The notes: generated from the letters alone by a model not told the origin. DNA of 64,000 bases from Kitasatospora sp. NBC_01266 (GCF_036242395.1 NZ_CP108458.1:2170001-2234000), one strand, 5' to 3'. Counted from the stretch's first letter, positions 18,904 through 29,263 are shown. A program made the numbers and translations.

Positions 18904-19822
18904 CGGCGGCGGCCTGCCGGGTCTCGGCCACCGCCAGCGCGGTGACCGAGAGCAGCAGCAGCGCGGCGCCGGCCAGGGTGGCCGGCGCCAGCCGCTCGCC
19001 GAACAGGGTGACCGCGAGGACCGTCGCGCTGACCGGTTCGATCAGCGCGATCACCGCGGCGGTGGTGGCCCGCACGGCGGTGACGCCGGCGAAGTACAGC
19101 GCGTAGCCCAGCACCGTGGGCACGGCGGCCAGGTAGAGGAGCACCACCAGCGTCCGGCCCAGGTGGTGCTGGCTCGGCCACAGCCCCTCGGCGAGCGCGA
19201 ACGGCAGCAGCAGCACCGAGCCGATCAGGAACGAGTGCAGGGTGGTGGTCAGCGCGTCCGGGCGCGGCCCGGGGCGCGCGGCGGTGGCCCGGCCGTACAG
19301 CGTGATGCAGGCGTAGCCCGCCGCCGAGAGCAGCGCCCAGAGCACCCCGGGGACGCGCACCGTGGTGCCCGCGCCGGTGCCGCCCAGGATCAGCACCGCG
19401 AGCCCGCCGAGCGCGCCCAGCACCGCCACCGCACCTGCCCCGCCCAGGCGTTCACGCAGCAGCAGCCCGGCCCCCAGCGCCACCAGGACGGGGGCCGCGC
19501 CGAGCGTGACCACCGTGCCGACGGCCAGGCCGGTGGCGTGCACGGCCTCGAAGTAGGCGATCTGAAAGAGCGTCAGACCCGTTCCGTTGACGGCGAGATC
19601 GAGTGCCCTGGTGGGCCCGGCCGGTCGGCGCCGCAGCAGCCGCAGGAGCAGCAGCAGCGCGGTGCCGCCCGCCGAGCGCCAGAAGGTGAGCGCCACTGGG
19701 CCCAGCCCGCTGGAACCGAAGAGCAGTGCGGCGGCGGCCCCGGCGGTGCCCCAGGAGGCGGCCGAGAGCAGCAGGTAGAGCAGACCCCGGTCTGCGGACA
19801 GGGGTGATCGAGATACGGACAC
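18857..19822 (-). CDS. EamA family drug/metabolite transporter
   Basis: 321 residues with ten predicted membrane helices in two EamA repeats (LLYLLLSAASWGTAGAAAAL; GVLWALLSAAGYACITLYG). GTG 19822 is preferred over the upstream GTG at 19912 because GGGAG lies seven bases before it. DMT-superfamily members export amino acids or metabolites; the substrate is unknown. Its C-terminal basic tail (RARRSPHRPCRPAR) overlaps the end of the convergent propeller gene. Positions 19823-20061 upstream contain no recognised gene. Confidence 0.85.
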   Translation of the reverse strand: MSVSRSPLSADRGLLYLLLSAASWGTAGAAAALLFGSSGLGPVALTFWRSAGGTALLLLLRLLRRRPAGPTRALDLAVNGTGLTLFQIAYFEAVHATGLAVGTVVTLGAAPVLVALGAGLLLRERLGGAGAVAVLGALGGLAVLILGGTGAGTTVRVPGVLWALLSAAGYACITLYGRATAARPGPRPDALTTTLHSFLIGSVLLLPFALAEGLWPSQHHLGRTLVVLLYLAAVPTVLGYALYFAGVTAVRATTAAVIALIEPVSATVLAVTLFGERLAPATLAGAALLLLSVTALAVAETRQAAAVRARRSPHRPCRPAR

Positions 19823-20061
19823 GGGTGTTCTCCCACCGATGACGTGAACTGGTCGCGTGATCCCGTCTGCGGGCAGCACCGACCGCCCGGGGGCGCACCC
19901 CGGTTCAGTCACTCAGTGGCCTCGCCGCCCGCTCAGGCGGCGGGAGGTGGCAGAACAGCGCTCGTCGGCATACCCGCCAGCCTACCCACCGCCCGGGGCG
20001 GACCGGTGACCGCCCGGTAGGCTGCCCCGGTGCACCTGTCCGGAGCTGGGAGGAGACCCCG

Positions 20062-21318
20062 TTGAGCAGCGCCCTGTCGGCCCCATCGATCACCGTGGTG
20101 GGCATCGGCGCGGACGGCTGGGAGGGTCTGTCGACCGTGGCCCGGCAGGCGCTGCGAGCCGCCGAGGTGGTGGTCGGCGGCCCCCGGCAACTGGCGCTGC
20201 TGCCGGGCGAGCTGGCGGCCGAGCCGGTCGCCTGGCCCTCGCCGCTGCGGCCCGCCGTGGCCGGGCTCTTCGCCTCCCTCGACGGGCGGCGGGTGGCGGT
20301 ACTGGCCAGCGGGGACCCGATGTTCTACGGGATCGGGCGCACCCTCACCGAGGAGCTGGGCGCGGGGCGGCTGCGGGTGCTGCCGCATCCCTCCTCGGTC
20401 TCCCACGCCTGCGCGCGGCTCGGCTGGGCGGTGGAGGAGACGGCGGTGGTCAGCCTGGTCGGGCGCGACCCGGCGGCGCTGGCCGGCGCGCTCTTCGACG
20501 GGCGGCGGCTGCTGGTGCTCAGCGCCGACGCGAGCACCCCGGCCACGGTCGCCGCCCTGCTGGCCGAGCGCGGCTACGGGGCGAGCGAGCTGCGGGTGCT
20601 GGAGCAGTTGGGCGGCGCCGGTGAGCGGCTCGGCGCGAGCGGCACGGCGGCGGGGTGGACGCAGCCGCCCGGCGACCCGCTGAACCTGGTCGCTGTGACC
20701 TGCCGGGCCGCACCCGGCACCGTCCGCCCCGCCCTCACCCCCGGCCTGGCCGACGAACTCTACGAGAGCGACGGCCAGCTGACGAAGCGTCATGTCCGGG
20801 CGGCGACGCTTGCCACCCTCGCGCCCGCACCCGGCGAGCTGCTCTGGGACGTGGGCGGCGGTTCGGGCAGCATCGCCATCGAGTGGCTGCGCGCGCACGG
20901 CAGTTGCCAGGCCGTCAGCATCGAGCGCGACCCGGTGCGGGCCGCCCGGATCGAGCGCAACGCGGCGGCGCTGGGCGTGCCCCGGCTGCGCGTGGTGACC
21001 GGCGCCGCACCTGCCGCACTGGCCGAACTGCCCACGCCCGACGTGGTGTTCATCGGTGGCGGACTCACCGTCCCGGGGCTGCTCGACGCCTGCTGGGCCG
21101 CCCTGCCGGTCGGCGGCCGGCTGGTCGCCAACACCGTGACCCTGGAGTCGGAGGCCCTGCTCACCGAGTGGTACCGCCGCCACGGCGGCGAGTTGCTGCG
21201 CCTGGCCGTCGCCCACGCGGTCCCGGTGGGCGGGTTCACCGGGTGGCGGCAGGCGATGCCCGTGACCCAGTGGTCCGTCGTCAAATCCCAAGCACCGGAA
21301 GCTGGAGAAGCCCTGTGA
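20062..21318 (+). CDS. cobL: Precorrin-6Y C5,15-methyltransferase (decarboxylating), CbiE-CbiT fusion
   Basis: 418 residues. It performs two SAM-dependent ring methylations and removes CO2 in corrin synthesis. The N-terminal CbiE domain (about 1-200) has ITVVGIGADGWEGL and VLASGDPMFYGIG; the CbiT domain (about 235-418) has LWDVGGGSGSIAIEW and AVSIERDP. TTG 20062 is chosen because GGGAGGAG lies just upstream. The stop overlaps cobM (GTGA), indicating coupling. Confidence 0.93.
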   Translation: MSSALSAPSITVVGIGADGWEGLSTVARQALRAAEVVVGGPRQLALLPGELAAEPVAWPSPLRPAVAGLFASLDGRRVAVLASGDPMFYGIGRTLTEELGAGRLRVLPHPSSVSHACARLGWAVEETAVVSLVGRDPAALAGALFDGRRLLVLSADASTPATVAALLAERGYGASELRVLEQLGGAGERLGASGTAAGWTQPPGDPLNLVAVTCRAAPGTVRPALTPGLADELYESDGQLTKRHVRAATLATLAPAPGELLWDVGGGSGSIAIEWLRAHGSCQAVSIERDPVRAARIERNAAALGVPRLRVVTGAAPAALAELPTPDVVFIGGGLTVPGLLDACWAALPVGGRLVANTVTLESEALLTEWYRRHGGELLRLAVAHAVPVGGFTGWRQAMPVTQWSVVKSQAPEAGEAL

Positions 21319-22070
21319 CCGTCTACTTCATCGGCGCCGGCCCCGGCGCCGCCGACCTGATCACCGTGCGCGGCGCCCGGACCCTGGCGCGCTGCGGGGT
21401 CTGCCTCTACGCGGGCAGCCTGGTGCCGGTCGAGCTGCTGGCCGAATGCCCGCCGGACGCCCGGCTGGTCGACACCGCGAAGCTCAACCTGGACGAGATC
21501 ATCGCCGAGTTGGTCGCCGCACACCAGGCCGGCCTGGACGTGGCCCGGCTGCACTCCGGCGACCCCTCGGTCTTCAGCGCGGTCGCCGAGCAGATGCGGC
21601 GCCTGGACGCGGTCGGCGTGCCCTACGAGGTGGTCCCCGGCGTCCCCGCCTTCGCCGCCGCAGCGGCAGCGCTGAAGCGGGAGTTGACCGTGCCGACGGT
21701 CGGCCAGACGGTGATCCTGACCCGGATCGCCCAGCAGGCCACCCCCATGCCCGAGGGCGAGGACCTGGCCACCCTGGGCCGCAGCGGCGCCCTGCTGGTG
21801 CTGCACCTCGCGGCGCGCTACGTCGACCGGGTGGTGGCGGAGCTGCTGCCGCACTACGGCGCCGACTGCCCGGCGGCCGTGGTCGCGATGGCCAGCCGCC
21901 CCGACGAGCTGGTGCTGCGCGGAACGCTGGCCGACATCGCCGACCAGGTGAAGGCGGCGGGCGTGGTCCGCACGGCGGTGATCCTGGTCGGGCGCACGCT
22001 GGGGGCGGAGCAGTTCCGCGACAGCCACCTGTACTCGACGGAGCGGGACCGGGAGTGCCAGTTGCCGTAG
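21315..22070 (+). CDS. cobM: Precorrin-4 C11-methyltransferase
   Basis: 251 residues. It methylates C11 of precorrin-4. It begins VTVYFIGAGPGAADLITVRG, has YAGSLVPVELLAECP and the family's LHSGDPSVFSAVAEQM, then VPYEVVPGVPAFAAAAA. GTG 21315 overlaps the cobL stop by 4 bp. The gene ends convergent with a small gene, 14 bp apart. Confidence 0.94.
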   Translation: MTVYFIGAGPGAADLITVRGARTLARCGVCLYAGSLVPVELLAECPPDARLVDTAKLNLDEIIAELVAAHQAGLDVARLHSGDPSVFSAVAEQMRRLDAVGVPYEVVPGVPAFAAAAAALKRELTVPTVGQTVILTRIAQQATPMPEGEDLATLGRSGALLVLHLAARYVDRVVAELLPHYGADCPAAVVAMASRPDELVLRGTLADIADQVKAAGVVRTAVILVGRTLGAEQFRDSHLYSTERDRECQLP

Positions 22071-22084
22071 CGACAGGCGGACCG

Positions 22085-22615
22085 TCACCGGCCGTCCCAC
22101 CAACGCGCCGCCGCATCGTCCGGCACCTCGGGGCTGGCGAAGTGGAACGGCACCGCGAAGCGCTCCGCCAGCGCGCGCCCGACCGTGCTCGCCGCCACCG
22201 CCTCCGGCCAGGGCGGGACCGCGCCGTTGAACAGGCGCAGGTCGCCGCCGAACCGGATGAGCGCCAGGCTGTGCTCGGTGTTCGGTGCGGTCGTGACGGC
22301 GACGAGGTGCACGCACCACCCCTCGGTGTCGCCGTCCCAGAGCGCCTCGATCGCCGCCGGACGGCTGGGCATTGCCTCGACCCGGGCGGCCAGGGTGTCG
22401 ACGTTCAAGGGTGCGGTCGGCGCGCGGTGAACGGGCTTCCCGAGTGCGGCGTAGCGCTCGCCGAGCAGGTCCAGGCACTCGGGGAGGCCGGGGAGCGGCT
22501 CCGGGGCGGCGTCGCGGATCACCTTGACCGCCTGGATCCGATGGCCCTTCAAAAGCAACTCATCGATTCGATCCCGCACGTGTGCGGACAGCACGCCCCA
22601 GAGTGGATTTTCCAT
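22085..22615 (-). CDS. Unknown protein with bL12-like N-terminal helix, behind cbiD
   Basis: 176 residues from ATG 22615 (GTG 22621 is an alternative). The N-terminal segment IDELLLKGHRIQAVKVIRDA resembles the C-terminal domain motif of ribosomal protein bL12, seen in several actinobacterial proteins. The rest (GWCVHLVAVTTAPNTEHSLA, LALIRFGGDLRLFNG) is not recognised. There is no clear ribosome-binding site; the start follows the cbiD stop by 7 bp, so translation is probably coupled. Codon use matches its neighbours. A role in cobalamin synthesis is possible from position only. Confidence 0.65.
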   Translation of the reverse strand: MENPLWGVLSAHVRDRIDELLLKGHRIQAVKVIRDAAPEPLPGLPECLDLLGERYAALGKPVHRAPTAPLNVDTLAARVEAMPSRPAAIEALWDGDTEGWCVHLVAVTTAPNTEHSLALIRFGGDLRLFNGAVPPWPEAVAASTVGRALAERFAVPFHFASPEVPDDAAARWWDGR

Positions 22616-22622
22616 GGTCACA

Positions 22623-23759
22623 TTAGAACGTGGAAGCCGCCTCGCAGCGCCCCACGATCGCGCCCGCCCGGTCGATGCAGATCACGTCCACCGCCACCGG
22701 CGCCTCGCGCAGCACCCCGAGAGCCGTGCCCCGGGCCGCCTTCGCCACCAGGTCGCCCAGTGGGACGCCGGCCGCGCCGCACAACTGCACCGCTTGCAGG
22801 CCGGTGTTGGCGGCGGCCACCGCCGCGACCAGGTCGGGGTCGGCGCCGGCGGTGCGGGCGAGGTCGGCGAGGAAGGTCTTGTCGACCTGGGAGCGGGCGG
22901 AGTGCAGGTCGAGGTGGCCGGCGGCGAGTTTGGAGAGTTTGGCGAAGCCGCCCGCGATGGTCAGGCGTGGGATCGGGTGCCGGCGCAGGTACTTGAGCAC
23001 GGCGCCCGCGAAGTCGCCCATGTCGAGCAGGGCGTCCTCGGGCAGGCCGTACTCGGCGGTCGCGACGCGTTCGGAGGTGGAGCCGGTGCAGCCCGCCACG
23101 TGGGTGTGGCCGGCGGCGCGGGCCACGTCGATGCCGCGGCGGATCGAGTCGATCCAGGCGGAGCAGGAGTAGGGGACCACGACGCCGGTGGTGCCGAGCA
23201 CCGAGAGGCCGCCGAGGATGCCCAGGCGCGGGTTCCAGGTGCTGCGGGCGATCTCGGCGCCGTGGTCGATGGAGATCTCGATCTCGACGTCGGCGGCACT
23301 CCCGCCGCTCCCGTGCCGGGCGGCCACGCCCGCCACCGCCTCGCGCATCAGCTGCCGGGGCACCGGGTTGATCGCGGGCTCCCCCACCGGCAGCGGCAGG
23401 CCGGGCTTGGTGACCGTGCCGACCCCCGGCCCGGCCCGGAAGACCACGCCCGTGCCGGGGGCGCCGTGCCGCACGGTGGCCCGGATCACCGCGCCGTGGG
23501 TCACGTCCGGGTCGTCGCCGGCGTCCTTGACCACGGCGGCCATGGCGAACTGATGCTCCGTCAACTCCTCTCCGGCCAGCGCGAAGGCGGGCCGCTGGCC
23601 CTTGGGCAGGGTGATCGTCACCGGGTCGGGGAACTCGCCGGTGAGCAGCGCGGTGTAGGCGGCCGTGGTGGCGGCGGTGGCACAGGCGCCGGTGGTCCAG
23701 CCCGGCCGCAGGCCGCTGCTGGAGAGCTGGCCGGCGCGACCGCCGGTAACCTCAGACAT
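22623..23759 (-). CDS. cbiD: Cobalt-precorrin-5B C1-methyltransferase
   Basis: 378 residues. The start region GLRPGWTTGACATAATTAAY is the CbiD signature, and GILGGLSVLGTTGVVVPYS lies mid-protein. It methylates C1 during ring contraction in the oxygen-independent branch, replacing CobF. ATG 23759 is 23 bp from the divergent cobK start, so the two promoters must overlap each other or the coding ends. Confidence 0.95.
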   Translation of the reverse strand: MSEVTGGRAGQLSSSGLRPGWTTGACATAATTAAYTALLTGEFPDPVTITLPKGQRPAFALAGEELTEHQFAMAAVVKDAGDDPDVTHGAVIRATVRHGAPGTGVVFRAGPGVGTVTKPGLPLPVGEPAINPVPRQLMREAVAGVAARHGSGGSAADVEIEISIDHGAEIARSTWNPRLGILGGLSVLGTTGVVVPYSCSAWIDSIRRGIDVARAAGHTHVAGCTGSTSERVATAEYGLPEDALLDMGDFAGAVLKYLRRHPIPRLTIAGGFAKLSKLAAGHLDLHSARSQVDKTFLADLARTAGADPDLVAAVAAANTGLQAVQLCGAAGVPLGDLVAKAARGTALGVLREAPVAVDVICIDRAGAIVGRCEAASTF

Positions 23760-23782
23760 TCATCGCTCCGGAGGGAACACGC

Positions 23783-24556
23783 GTGCGGCACATCCTGATC
23801 CTCGGCGGCACCACCGAGGCCCGGCAGCTGGCCGAGGCGCTGGCGCCGTCGCCCGGGCTGCGGGTGACCAGCTCGCTGGCGGGACGGGTGAGCAGTCCGC
23901 GGCTGCCGCCGGGCGAGGTGCGGGTGGGCGGCTTCGGCGGCCCGGCGGGCCTGGCCGACTGGCTGCGCGAGCAGCAGGTGCACACCCTCATCGACGCCAC
24001 GCATCCTTTCGCCCAGGTGATCAGCCGCAACGCGGCCGAGGCGGCCGCCGCCGTCCATGTTCCCCTGCTCGCGCTGCGTCGGCCCAGCTGGGTCCCGGTT
24101 GCCGGTGATCGCTGGCACTGGGTCGACTCACTGGAGCAGGCCGCGACCGTGCTGCCGACGCTGGGCAGGCGGGCGCTGCTGACCACCGGGCGGCTGGGCC
24201 TGTCCGCCTTCGCCGGGGTCACCGGGGTGCACCTGGTGGCCCGCTCGGTGGAGCCGCCGGACCCGCCGCTGCCCGCGGAGCTGACGGTGCTGCTGGAGCG
24301 CGGCCCGTTCCGCGCGGAGCAGGAGCGGGCGGTCTTCCGGCAGCACCGGATCGACGTGCTGGTGACCAAGGACAGCGGCGGCGCGGCCACCGCGCCGAAG
24401 CTGGCGGTGGCCCGCGACTTGGGGCTGCCGGTGCTGATCGTGCGGCGGCCCGCGCTGCCCGCCGGTGTCCGAGAAGTGGCCGATGTGGCCGGAGTACTGG
24501 GCGAATTGGGGGTGGTCTCCGGTAACGTCTGGTCGTCCGGACCAGCGGACGGCTGA
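23783..24556 (+). CDS. cobK: Precorrin-6A reductase
   Basis: 257 residues from GTG 23783 with CCGGAGGG upstream. It reduces precorrin-6A (or the cobalt form) using NADPH. Motifs are [18 protein letters not shown] at the N-terminus, [16 protein letters not shown], and [20 protein letters not shown] near the C-terminus, as in CobK/CbiJ. It is divergent from cbiD and followed by an SDR gene on the same strand. Confidence 0.94.
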   Translation: MRHILILGGTTEARQLAEALAPSPGLRVTSSLAGRVSSPRLPPGEVRVGGFGGPAGLADWLREQQVHTLIDATHPFAQVISRNAAEAAAAVHVPLLALRRPSWVPVAGDRWHWVDSLEQAATVLPTLGRRALLTTGRLGLSAFAGVTGVHLVARSVEPPDPPLPAELTVLLERGPFRAEQERAVFRQHRIDVLVTKDSGGAATAPKLAVARDLGLPVLIVRRPALPAGVREVADVAGVLGELGVVSGNVWSSGPADG

Positions 24557-24609
24557 GCGCTTGCCGAAGGGGACGTGCCAGTGGCGTGCAGAGTCGAGAG
24601 GAACCGGTG

Positions 24610-25545
24610 ATGGCCCGTCGGATCAAGGACATCGCGGTACCTGACCAGCGCGGCCGGCTGGCCGTGGTGACAGGATCGAACAGCGGAATAGGGTTCGAGA
24701 CCGCGCGCCGACTGGCGCTGGCGGGCGCGGAAGTGGTGCTGGCGGTCCGGGACGAGGCCAGGGGCGAGTCGGCCGCCGAGCGGATCCGGGCGGACGGCGG
24801 GAAGCGGGTCAGCGTGATGGCGCTGGACCTGGCCAGCCTGGCCTCGGTGGCCTCCTTCGCCGACGTGCTGCACGAGCGCGGCCGACCGGTGGACCTGCTG
24901 ATCAACAACGCCGGGGTGATGGGCGTGCCGACCCGGTGCACCACCAGGGACGGCTTCGAGCTGCAGTTCGGCACCAACCACCTGGGCCACTTCGCGCTCA
25001 CCGGCCGCCTGCTGCCGCTGCTGCGCGCGGCTGCCGCGCCCCGGGTGGTGACCGTCTCCAGCCTCTCGCTCTGGCTGGCCAGGCTCGACCCGCCGGGCCT
25101 CAACGGCGAGCGCCGCTACCGCCCGATGGGCAGCTACGCCAGGTCCAAGCTGGCCAACCTGATGTTCGCGCTGGAGCTGGACCGGCTCAGCGCCCGGCAG
25201 GGCTGGGGCGTGCGCAGCATCGCCGCGCACCCCGGGTCGTCCCGGACCAACATCGCGATCAGCGGCCACGGGCTCGGGCGGGCGCCAGGGGCGTTCAACC
25301 CGCAGGCCCTGATGATGAACGTGCCCGGGGTCTGCCAGCACCCGGCGCGCGGGGCGCTGCCGCTGCTGGTCGCGGCGACCAGTGCGGCGGCGGTCGGCGG
25401 CGGGTACTACGGGCCGGACGGGATCGGCGAGTTGGCCGGTCTGCCGGCGGCGGCCCGGGTGCCCAGGCGGGCGACCGAGCTGGCTGCCGCGGTCCGGCTG
25501 TGGCGGCAGTCGGAGGAGCTGACGGGCGTGGCCTTCCCGGCCTGA
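24610..25545 (+). CDS. Short-chain dehydrogenase/reductase, retinol dehydrogenase/WWOX-like
   Basis: 311 residues from ATG 24610, with GAGAGGAA upstream. The cofactor motif is [18 protein letters not shown], with [12 protein letters not shown]. The catalytic Ser is in VSSLSLWLA, and Tyr and Lys are in [12 protein letters not shown]. Extended family members act on lipophilic alcohols or ketones with NADP(H). It follows cobK by 53 bp and may be cotranscribed, though no cobalamin step needs it. Confidence 0.9.
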   Translation: MARRIKDIAVPDQRGRLAVVTGSNSGIGFETARRLALAGAEVVLAVRDEARGESAAERIRADGGKRVSVMALDLASLASVASFADVLHERGRPVDLLINNAGVMGVPTRCTTRDGFELQFGTNHLGHFALTGRLLPLLRAAAAPRVVTVSSLSLWLARLDPPGLNGERRYRPMGSYARSKLANLMFALELDRLSARQGWGVRSIAAHPGSSRTNIAISGHGLGRAPGAFNPQALMMNVPGVCQHPARGALPLLVAATSAAAVGGGYYGPDGIGELAGLPAAARVPRRATELAAAVRLWRQSEELTGVAFPA

Positions 25546-25585
25546 CCGGGGACGGGCGGGTGCGCCGCCGCCTCGTTCCCGGACC

Positions 25586-25665
25586 GAACGGGGACGGGCG
25601 GTGTGCCCCGCCACACCGGGCCTCCCCCGTGAGCGGCCCGACGAGGCGGGCGCCCGTCCCCGTTC
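25586..25665. terminator. Long inverted repeat between SDR and cobIJ
   Basis: GAACGGGGACGGGCG (25586-25600) is perfectly complementary to 25651-25665; the 50-bp interior has further pairing. It lies in the 222-bp gap between convergent genes and is likely a bidirectional terminator. No gene is seen in 25546-25767. Confidence 0.6.
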
Positions 25666-25767
25666 AGGGACGACAGGCGCCACGCCACCGGGCCGCGTAC
25701 AGCGTGGGGTTGACGTTGCGGCCAAACCCTGGCGGCATCCCGGACCGCCGGGCTCAGCGCTCGGGGC

Positions 25768-27255
25768 TCAGCGCTCCGGGTAGCGGCGCGGGGTCCAGAC
25801 CACCTCGGTGCCGTCGCCCCGGTCGACCGCCTGGGTCTGCGAGGAGCCGATCAGCAGGATGGTCCGCATGTCCACCTCGGCCGGGTCCAACTCGCCCAGC
25901 CGCACGGTGCGCACCCGCTCGGTCGGGCCGCCGACGTCGCGGGCCAGCACCACGGGGGTGTCCGCCGCGCGGTGCTCCAGCAGCAGGTCGCGGGCCAGGC
26001 CCACCTGGGTGGTGCGGCTGCGCGAGCCGGGGTTGTAGAGCGCGAGCACCAGGTCGGCCGCGGCCGCCGCGCGCAGCCGCTCGGCGACCACCGACCAGGG
26101 CTTGAGCCGGTCGGAGAGCGAGACCACCGCGTAGTCGTGGCCCAGCGGCGCGCCGGCCCGGGAGGCGGCGGCGTGCGCGGCGGTCATCCCGGGCAGCACC
26201 CGCACCGGGACCTCGCGGTAGGGCTCGGCGCAGGCGGCCTCCAGTACGGCGGTGGCCATCGCGAAGACGCCCGGGTCGCCGGAGGAGACCACCGCGACCC
26301 GGTGGCCGCGCCGGGCCAGGTCCAGCGCGAACTCGGCGCGCTCGGCCTCGACCTTGTTGTCCGAGCCGTGCCGGCGCTGACCGGCCCGGACCGGGACCCG
26401 GTCGAGGTAGGTGGTGTAGCCGACCAGGTCGGTGGCGCCCGCGAGCGCGCCGCGCGCCTCGGGGGTCAGCCAGAGCGGACCGGCGGGGCCGGTGCCGACC
26501 ACCACCACCTCGCCCTGCTCCGGTTCGGGCTTGGGGTGGTTGATCCTGCTCGGCAGCACCGCGACCGAGAAGTACGGCACGGTCTGCGGGTCCACCTCCG
26601 CCAGCGGCGCGGTCCGCTCGCCCGGCATCGTGGCGCGCTCCACGTAGCGGGCCTCGTCCAGCCGGCCCGAGCGCTCCAGCGCGCGGCGCACGGTCGGGAA
26701 GGTGCGGCCCAGCTTCATGATCACGGCGGAGTCGGTGGCGGCCAGCCGGGCGGTCAGCTCCTCCTCGGGCAGCGTGCCCGGGATGACGGTGAGCACCTCC
26801 TCCGCCTCCACCAGCGGGGTGCCGAGCCGGGCGGCGGCGGCGCTGATCGAGGTGACGCCAGGGACCACCTCGGTCGGGTAGCGGTGCGCGAGGCGCTTGT
26901 GCATGTGCTGGTAGGAGCCGTAGAAGAACGGGTCGCCCTCGGCGAGCACCGCCACGTCCAGGCCGGCGTCCAGGTGGGCGGCCAGCCGGGCGGCGGCCTC
27001 CTCGTAGAAGTCCTCCAGCGCGCCCCGGTAGCCGCCGGGGTGGTCGGTGGTCTCCACGGTGATCGGGTAGACCAGCTTCTCCTCGAGCTGACTGCCCGTC
27101 AGATACCGTTCGGCGATGGACCGGGCGATCGACCGGCCGTGCCGGGCGCTGTGGTAGGCGATCACGTCGGCCTTGCCGATCAGCTCGGCGGCGCGCACGG
27201 TGAGCAGCGAGGGATCGCCGGGGCCCAGCCCGATCCCGTAGAGCCGGCCCGTCAT
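25768..27255 (-). CDS. cobIJ: CobI-CobJ fusion: precorrin-2 C20- / precorrin-3B C17-methyltransferase
   Basis: 495 residues, two tandem tetrapyrrole methylase domains. The first (about 1-240) has [18 protein letters not shown] and [16 protein letters not shown] (CobI/CbiL). The second (about 250-480) has [32 protein letters not shown] and [11 protein letters not shown] (CobJ/CbiH). The fusion is usual in actinobacteria. ATG 27255 overlaps the cobH stop (ATGA). Ring contraction occurs at the CobJ step. Confidence 0.95.
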   Translation of the reverse strand: MTGRLYGIGLGPGDPSLLTVRAAELIGKADVIAYHSARHGRSIARSIAERYLTGSQLEEKLVYPITVETTDHPGGYRGALEDFYEEAAARLAAHLDAGLDVAVLAEGDPFFYGSYQHMHKRLAHRYPTEVVPGVTSISAAAARLGTPLVEAEEVLTVIPGTLPEEELTARLAATDSAVIMKLGRTFPTVRRALERSGRLDEARYVERATMPGERTAPLAEVDPQTVPYFSVAVLPSRINHPKPEPEQGEVVVVGTGPAGPLWLTPEARGALAGATDLVGYTTYLDRVPVRAGQRRHGSDNKVEAERAEFALDLARRGHRVAVVSSGDPGVFAMATAVLEAACAEPYREVPVRVLPGMTAAHAAASRAGAPLGHDYAVVSLSDRLKPWSVVAERLRAAAAADLVLALYNPGSRSRTTQVGLARDLLLEHRAADTPVVLARDVGGPTERVRTVRLGELDPAEVDMRTILLIGSSQTQAVDRGDGTEVVWTPRRYPER

Positions 27256-27878
27256 TCGACCTCACTCGCAATCGCGTTGAGCGCGGCGGCGGCGATCGCG
27301 CTGCCGCCCCGCCGGCCGCGCACCACCAGGTGCTCCAGTCCCGAGGGGTGCTCGGCCAGCGCCTGCTTGGACTCGGCGGCACCGACGAAGCCGACCGGCA
27401 CGCCGATCACCGCGGCCGGGCGCGGCGCGCCCGCCTCGATCATCTCCAGCAGCCGGAAGAGCGAGGTCGGCGCGTTCCCGACGGCCACCACCGAGCCCTC
27501 CAGCCGGTCCAGCCAGAGCTCCATGGCCGCCGCGCTGCGGGTGGTCCCCAGCTCGGCCGCCAGGCCCGGCACCCGCGGATCGGAGAGGGTGCAGATGACC
27601 TCGTTGTCGGCGGGCAGCCGCTTGCGGGTCACCCCGCTGGCCACCATCGAGACATCGCACAGGATGGGCGCGCCGGCCCGCAGCGCGGCCCGGGCGTCCG
27701 CCACCACGCCGGGGGTCCAGAGCAGGTCGGCGACCAGGTCGGTCATCCCGCAGGCGTGGATCATCCGCACCGCGACCTGGGCGACGTCGGCCGGCAGGCC
27801 CGCCAGGTCCGCCTCGGCGCGGATGGTGGCAAAGGACTCGCGGTAGATCGCCGCGCCGTCCTTCTCGTACTCGATCAC
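27252..27878 (-). CDS. cobH: Precorrin-8X methylmutase
   Basis: 208 residues from GTG 27878, with GGAGG five bases upstream. It moves the C11 methyl to C12, giving hydrogenobyrinate. Motifs are [13 protein letters not shown] (catalytic His), [17 protein letters not shown] and [14 protein letters not shown]. It overlaps cobG upstream and cobIJ downstream by 4 bp each, making a tightly coupled cobG-cobH-cobIJ unit. Confidence 0.95.
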   Translation of the reverse strand: MIEYEKDGAAIYRESFATIRAEADLAGLPADVAQVAVRMIHACGMTDLVADLLWTPGVVADARAALRAGAPILCDVSMVASGVTRKRLPADNEVICTLSDPRVPGLAAELGTTRSAAAMELWLDRLEGSVVAVGNAPTSLFRLLEMIEAGAPRPAAVIGVPVGFVGAAESKQALAEHPSGLEHLVVRGRRGGSAIAAAALNAIASEVE

Positions 27879-29131
27879 GTGGTCCTCCGGGCCGCAGCGA
27901 CCGCTGCCGCCATCTGTTGGTTCGTCACTTCGATTGCACTGCCGAGGTGGGAGACGCGGTAGCCGTCGCCGGTGGCCAGCACGTCGACGAACGGGCCGGC
28001 CGGGTGGCCGCAGCGCCGTTCGCAGCCGGACCAGTGCACCGGGCGCAGCTCCCCAGCCGCCGCCGCGTCCAGTGCCGCCGCGTCCAGTGCCGTTGCGTCC
28101 AGTGCCGTTGCGGCGTGCGCCCGCACGTCCGCCAGCGACTTGGCGCAGCCGGGTGCGCCGGTGCAGGCGGTGGCGCCGGTCCAGGGTGAGGCGGGGTCGG
28201 TGCGCAGCCCGGCCGCCGCGAGCGCGGGCAGCGCCTCGGCGCCGGCGCCGGGCAGCACCACCGCACGCCACGGGGTGACCCGCAGTTCGGTGCGCGCGTG
28301 CTGCGCGAGCAGGCGCCACTGGGCGGCGGCGCCGCGCCCGAACCGCAGGCCGACGCAGACGCCGGACCCGACGCCGTCGCCGGGCCCGAAGGCGCCGACC
28401 GCCGGGCGGTTGCCGGGCAGCGCGGGCAGTGGCCTGGGGGCCAGGCCGAGGCGGCCGGCGAGCAGCGTGCCGTCCGGGTCGGCCTCGCGGATCCGCCAGG
28501 AGCCGCTGCGCAGCCGCACGAACTCCTCGGCCGCCCGCAGCGCCGTCGCCGGACCGACCGCGTCCAGCACGGTGGCGGCCCGCCCCAGCCGCAGCAGCGG
28601 GCCGTCGGGGTGGGCGATCAGCGTGACGTCCGCGTCCAGCGCGGCCACGTCGCCGCGGCCGTCGTCCAGCGCGAAGAGGAAGCGCCCGGACAGCTCCCGG
28701 GCCGTCCCGCTCGCCAGCAGCAGTTCGTCCAGTTCGCGCACCCACGGCCGCAGGTCCGCACCGCCGTCCAGCCCCGCCAGCGGCGAGGCGACGATGTTGC
28801 GCACCCGCTCGTGCGAGTCCGAGGGCAGCAGGTCGACCGCGCGCAGCCGCCGGGCCAACTCCGTGCCCGCGTCCGCGCGCAGCCCGCGCAGTTGGACGTT
28901 CCCGCGCGAGGTGGCCTCCAGCGCGCCGTCGCCCAGTTCCTCGGCGGCCAGTGCCAGGGCCCGCGTCTGAGCCACCGACAGCAGCCCGCCGGGCACCCGG
29001 ACCCGGGCCAACGCCCCGTCATCGGCGGCGTGCAGCCGCAGCGCGCCCGGGCAGGCGTCGTCACGTCCCCGGTCCCGGCCCAGGCCGATCCGCGCAGCGG
29101 CAGGCTCGAGGGCGTCGGGTGAGGGAGACAT
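27875..29131 (-). CDS. cobG: Precorrin-3B synthase
   Basis: 418 residues from ATG 29131. An oxygen-using monooxygenase of the nitrite/sulfite reductase fold that prepares precorrin-3 for ring contraction. The first half-domain includes [15 protein letters not shown]. The [4Fe-4S] ligands are in [11 protein letters not shown] and, further on, [10 protein letters not shown]. Between the two cysteine pairs a 15-bp DNA repeat encodes a variable [10 protein letters not shown] linker. The transcript may be leaderless, because TATGCT lies exactly 7 bp before ATG 29131 and no ribosome-binding site is seen; ATG 29143 is the alternative. Confidence 0.92.
   Translation of the reverse strand: MSPSPDALEPAAARIGLGRDRGRDDACPGALRLHAADDGALARVRVPGGLLSVAQTRALALAAEELGDGALEATSRGNVQLRGLRADAGTELARRLRAVDLLPSDSHERVRNIVASPLAGLDGGADLRPWVRELDELLLASGTARELSGRFLFALDDGRGDVAALDADVTLIAHPDGPLLRLGRAATVLDAVGPATALRAAEEFVRLRSGSWRIREADPDGTLLAGRLGLAPRPLPALPGNRPAVGAFGPGDGVGSGVCVGLRFGRGAAAQWRLLAQHARTELRVTPWRAVVLPGAGAEALPALAAAGLRTDPASPWTGATACTGAPGCAKSLADVRAHAATALDATALDAAALDAAAAGELRPVHWSGCERRCGHPAGPFVDVLATGDGYRVSHLGSAIEVTNQQMAAAVAAARRTT
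28065..28109. repeat. 15-bp tandem repeat inside cobG
   Basis: GCGTCCAGTGCCGCC at 28065, then GCGTCCAGTGCCGTT at 28080 and 28095. It encodes the repeated A-L-D-A-(T/A) linker between the two iron-sulfur cysteine motifs. Copy change keeps the frame. Confidence 0.85.
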
Positions 29132-29138
29132 GGCGGCG

Positions 29139-29144
29139 AGCATA
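29139..29144 (-). promoter_or_regulatory. -10 box of cobG, leaderless geometry
   Basis: TATGCT on the minus strand, then CGCCGCC, then ATG 29131: seven bases from box to start codon. No convincing -35 is present, so an activator such as the divergent AraC protein could be needed (inference). Confidence 0.45.
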
Positions 29145-29263
29145 CCGATGATCGGACCGCACGTATGCCCCCTGCCAGGCGTGATCAGCATCTCCGCCAC
29201 ACCGCGCCGCACCCGCCCCAGCCGCCCGTCGGCCGTCGGAGCCCGCCTGTCGGTCCCCCTCAC

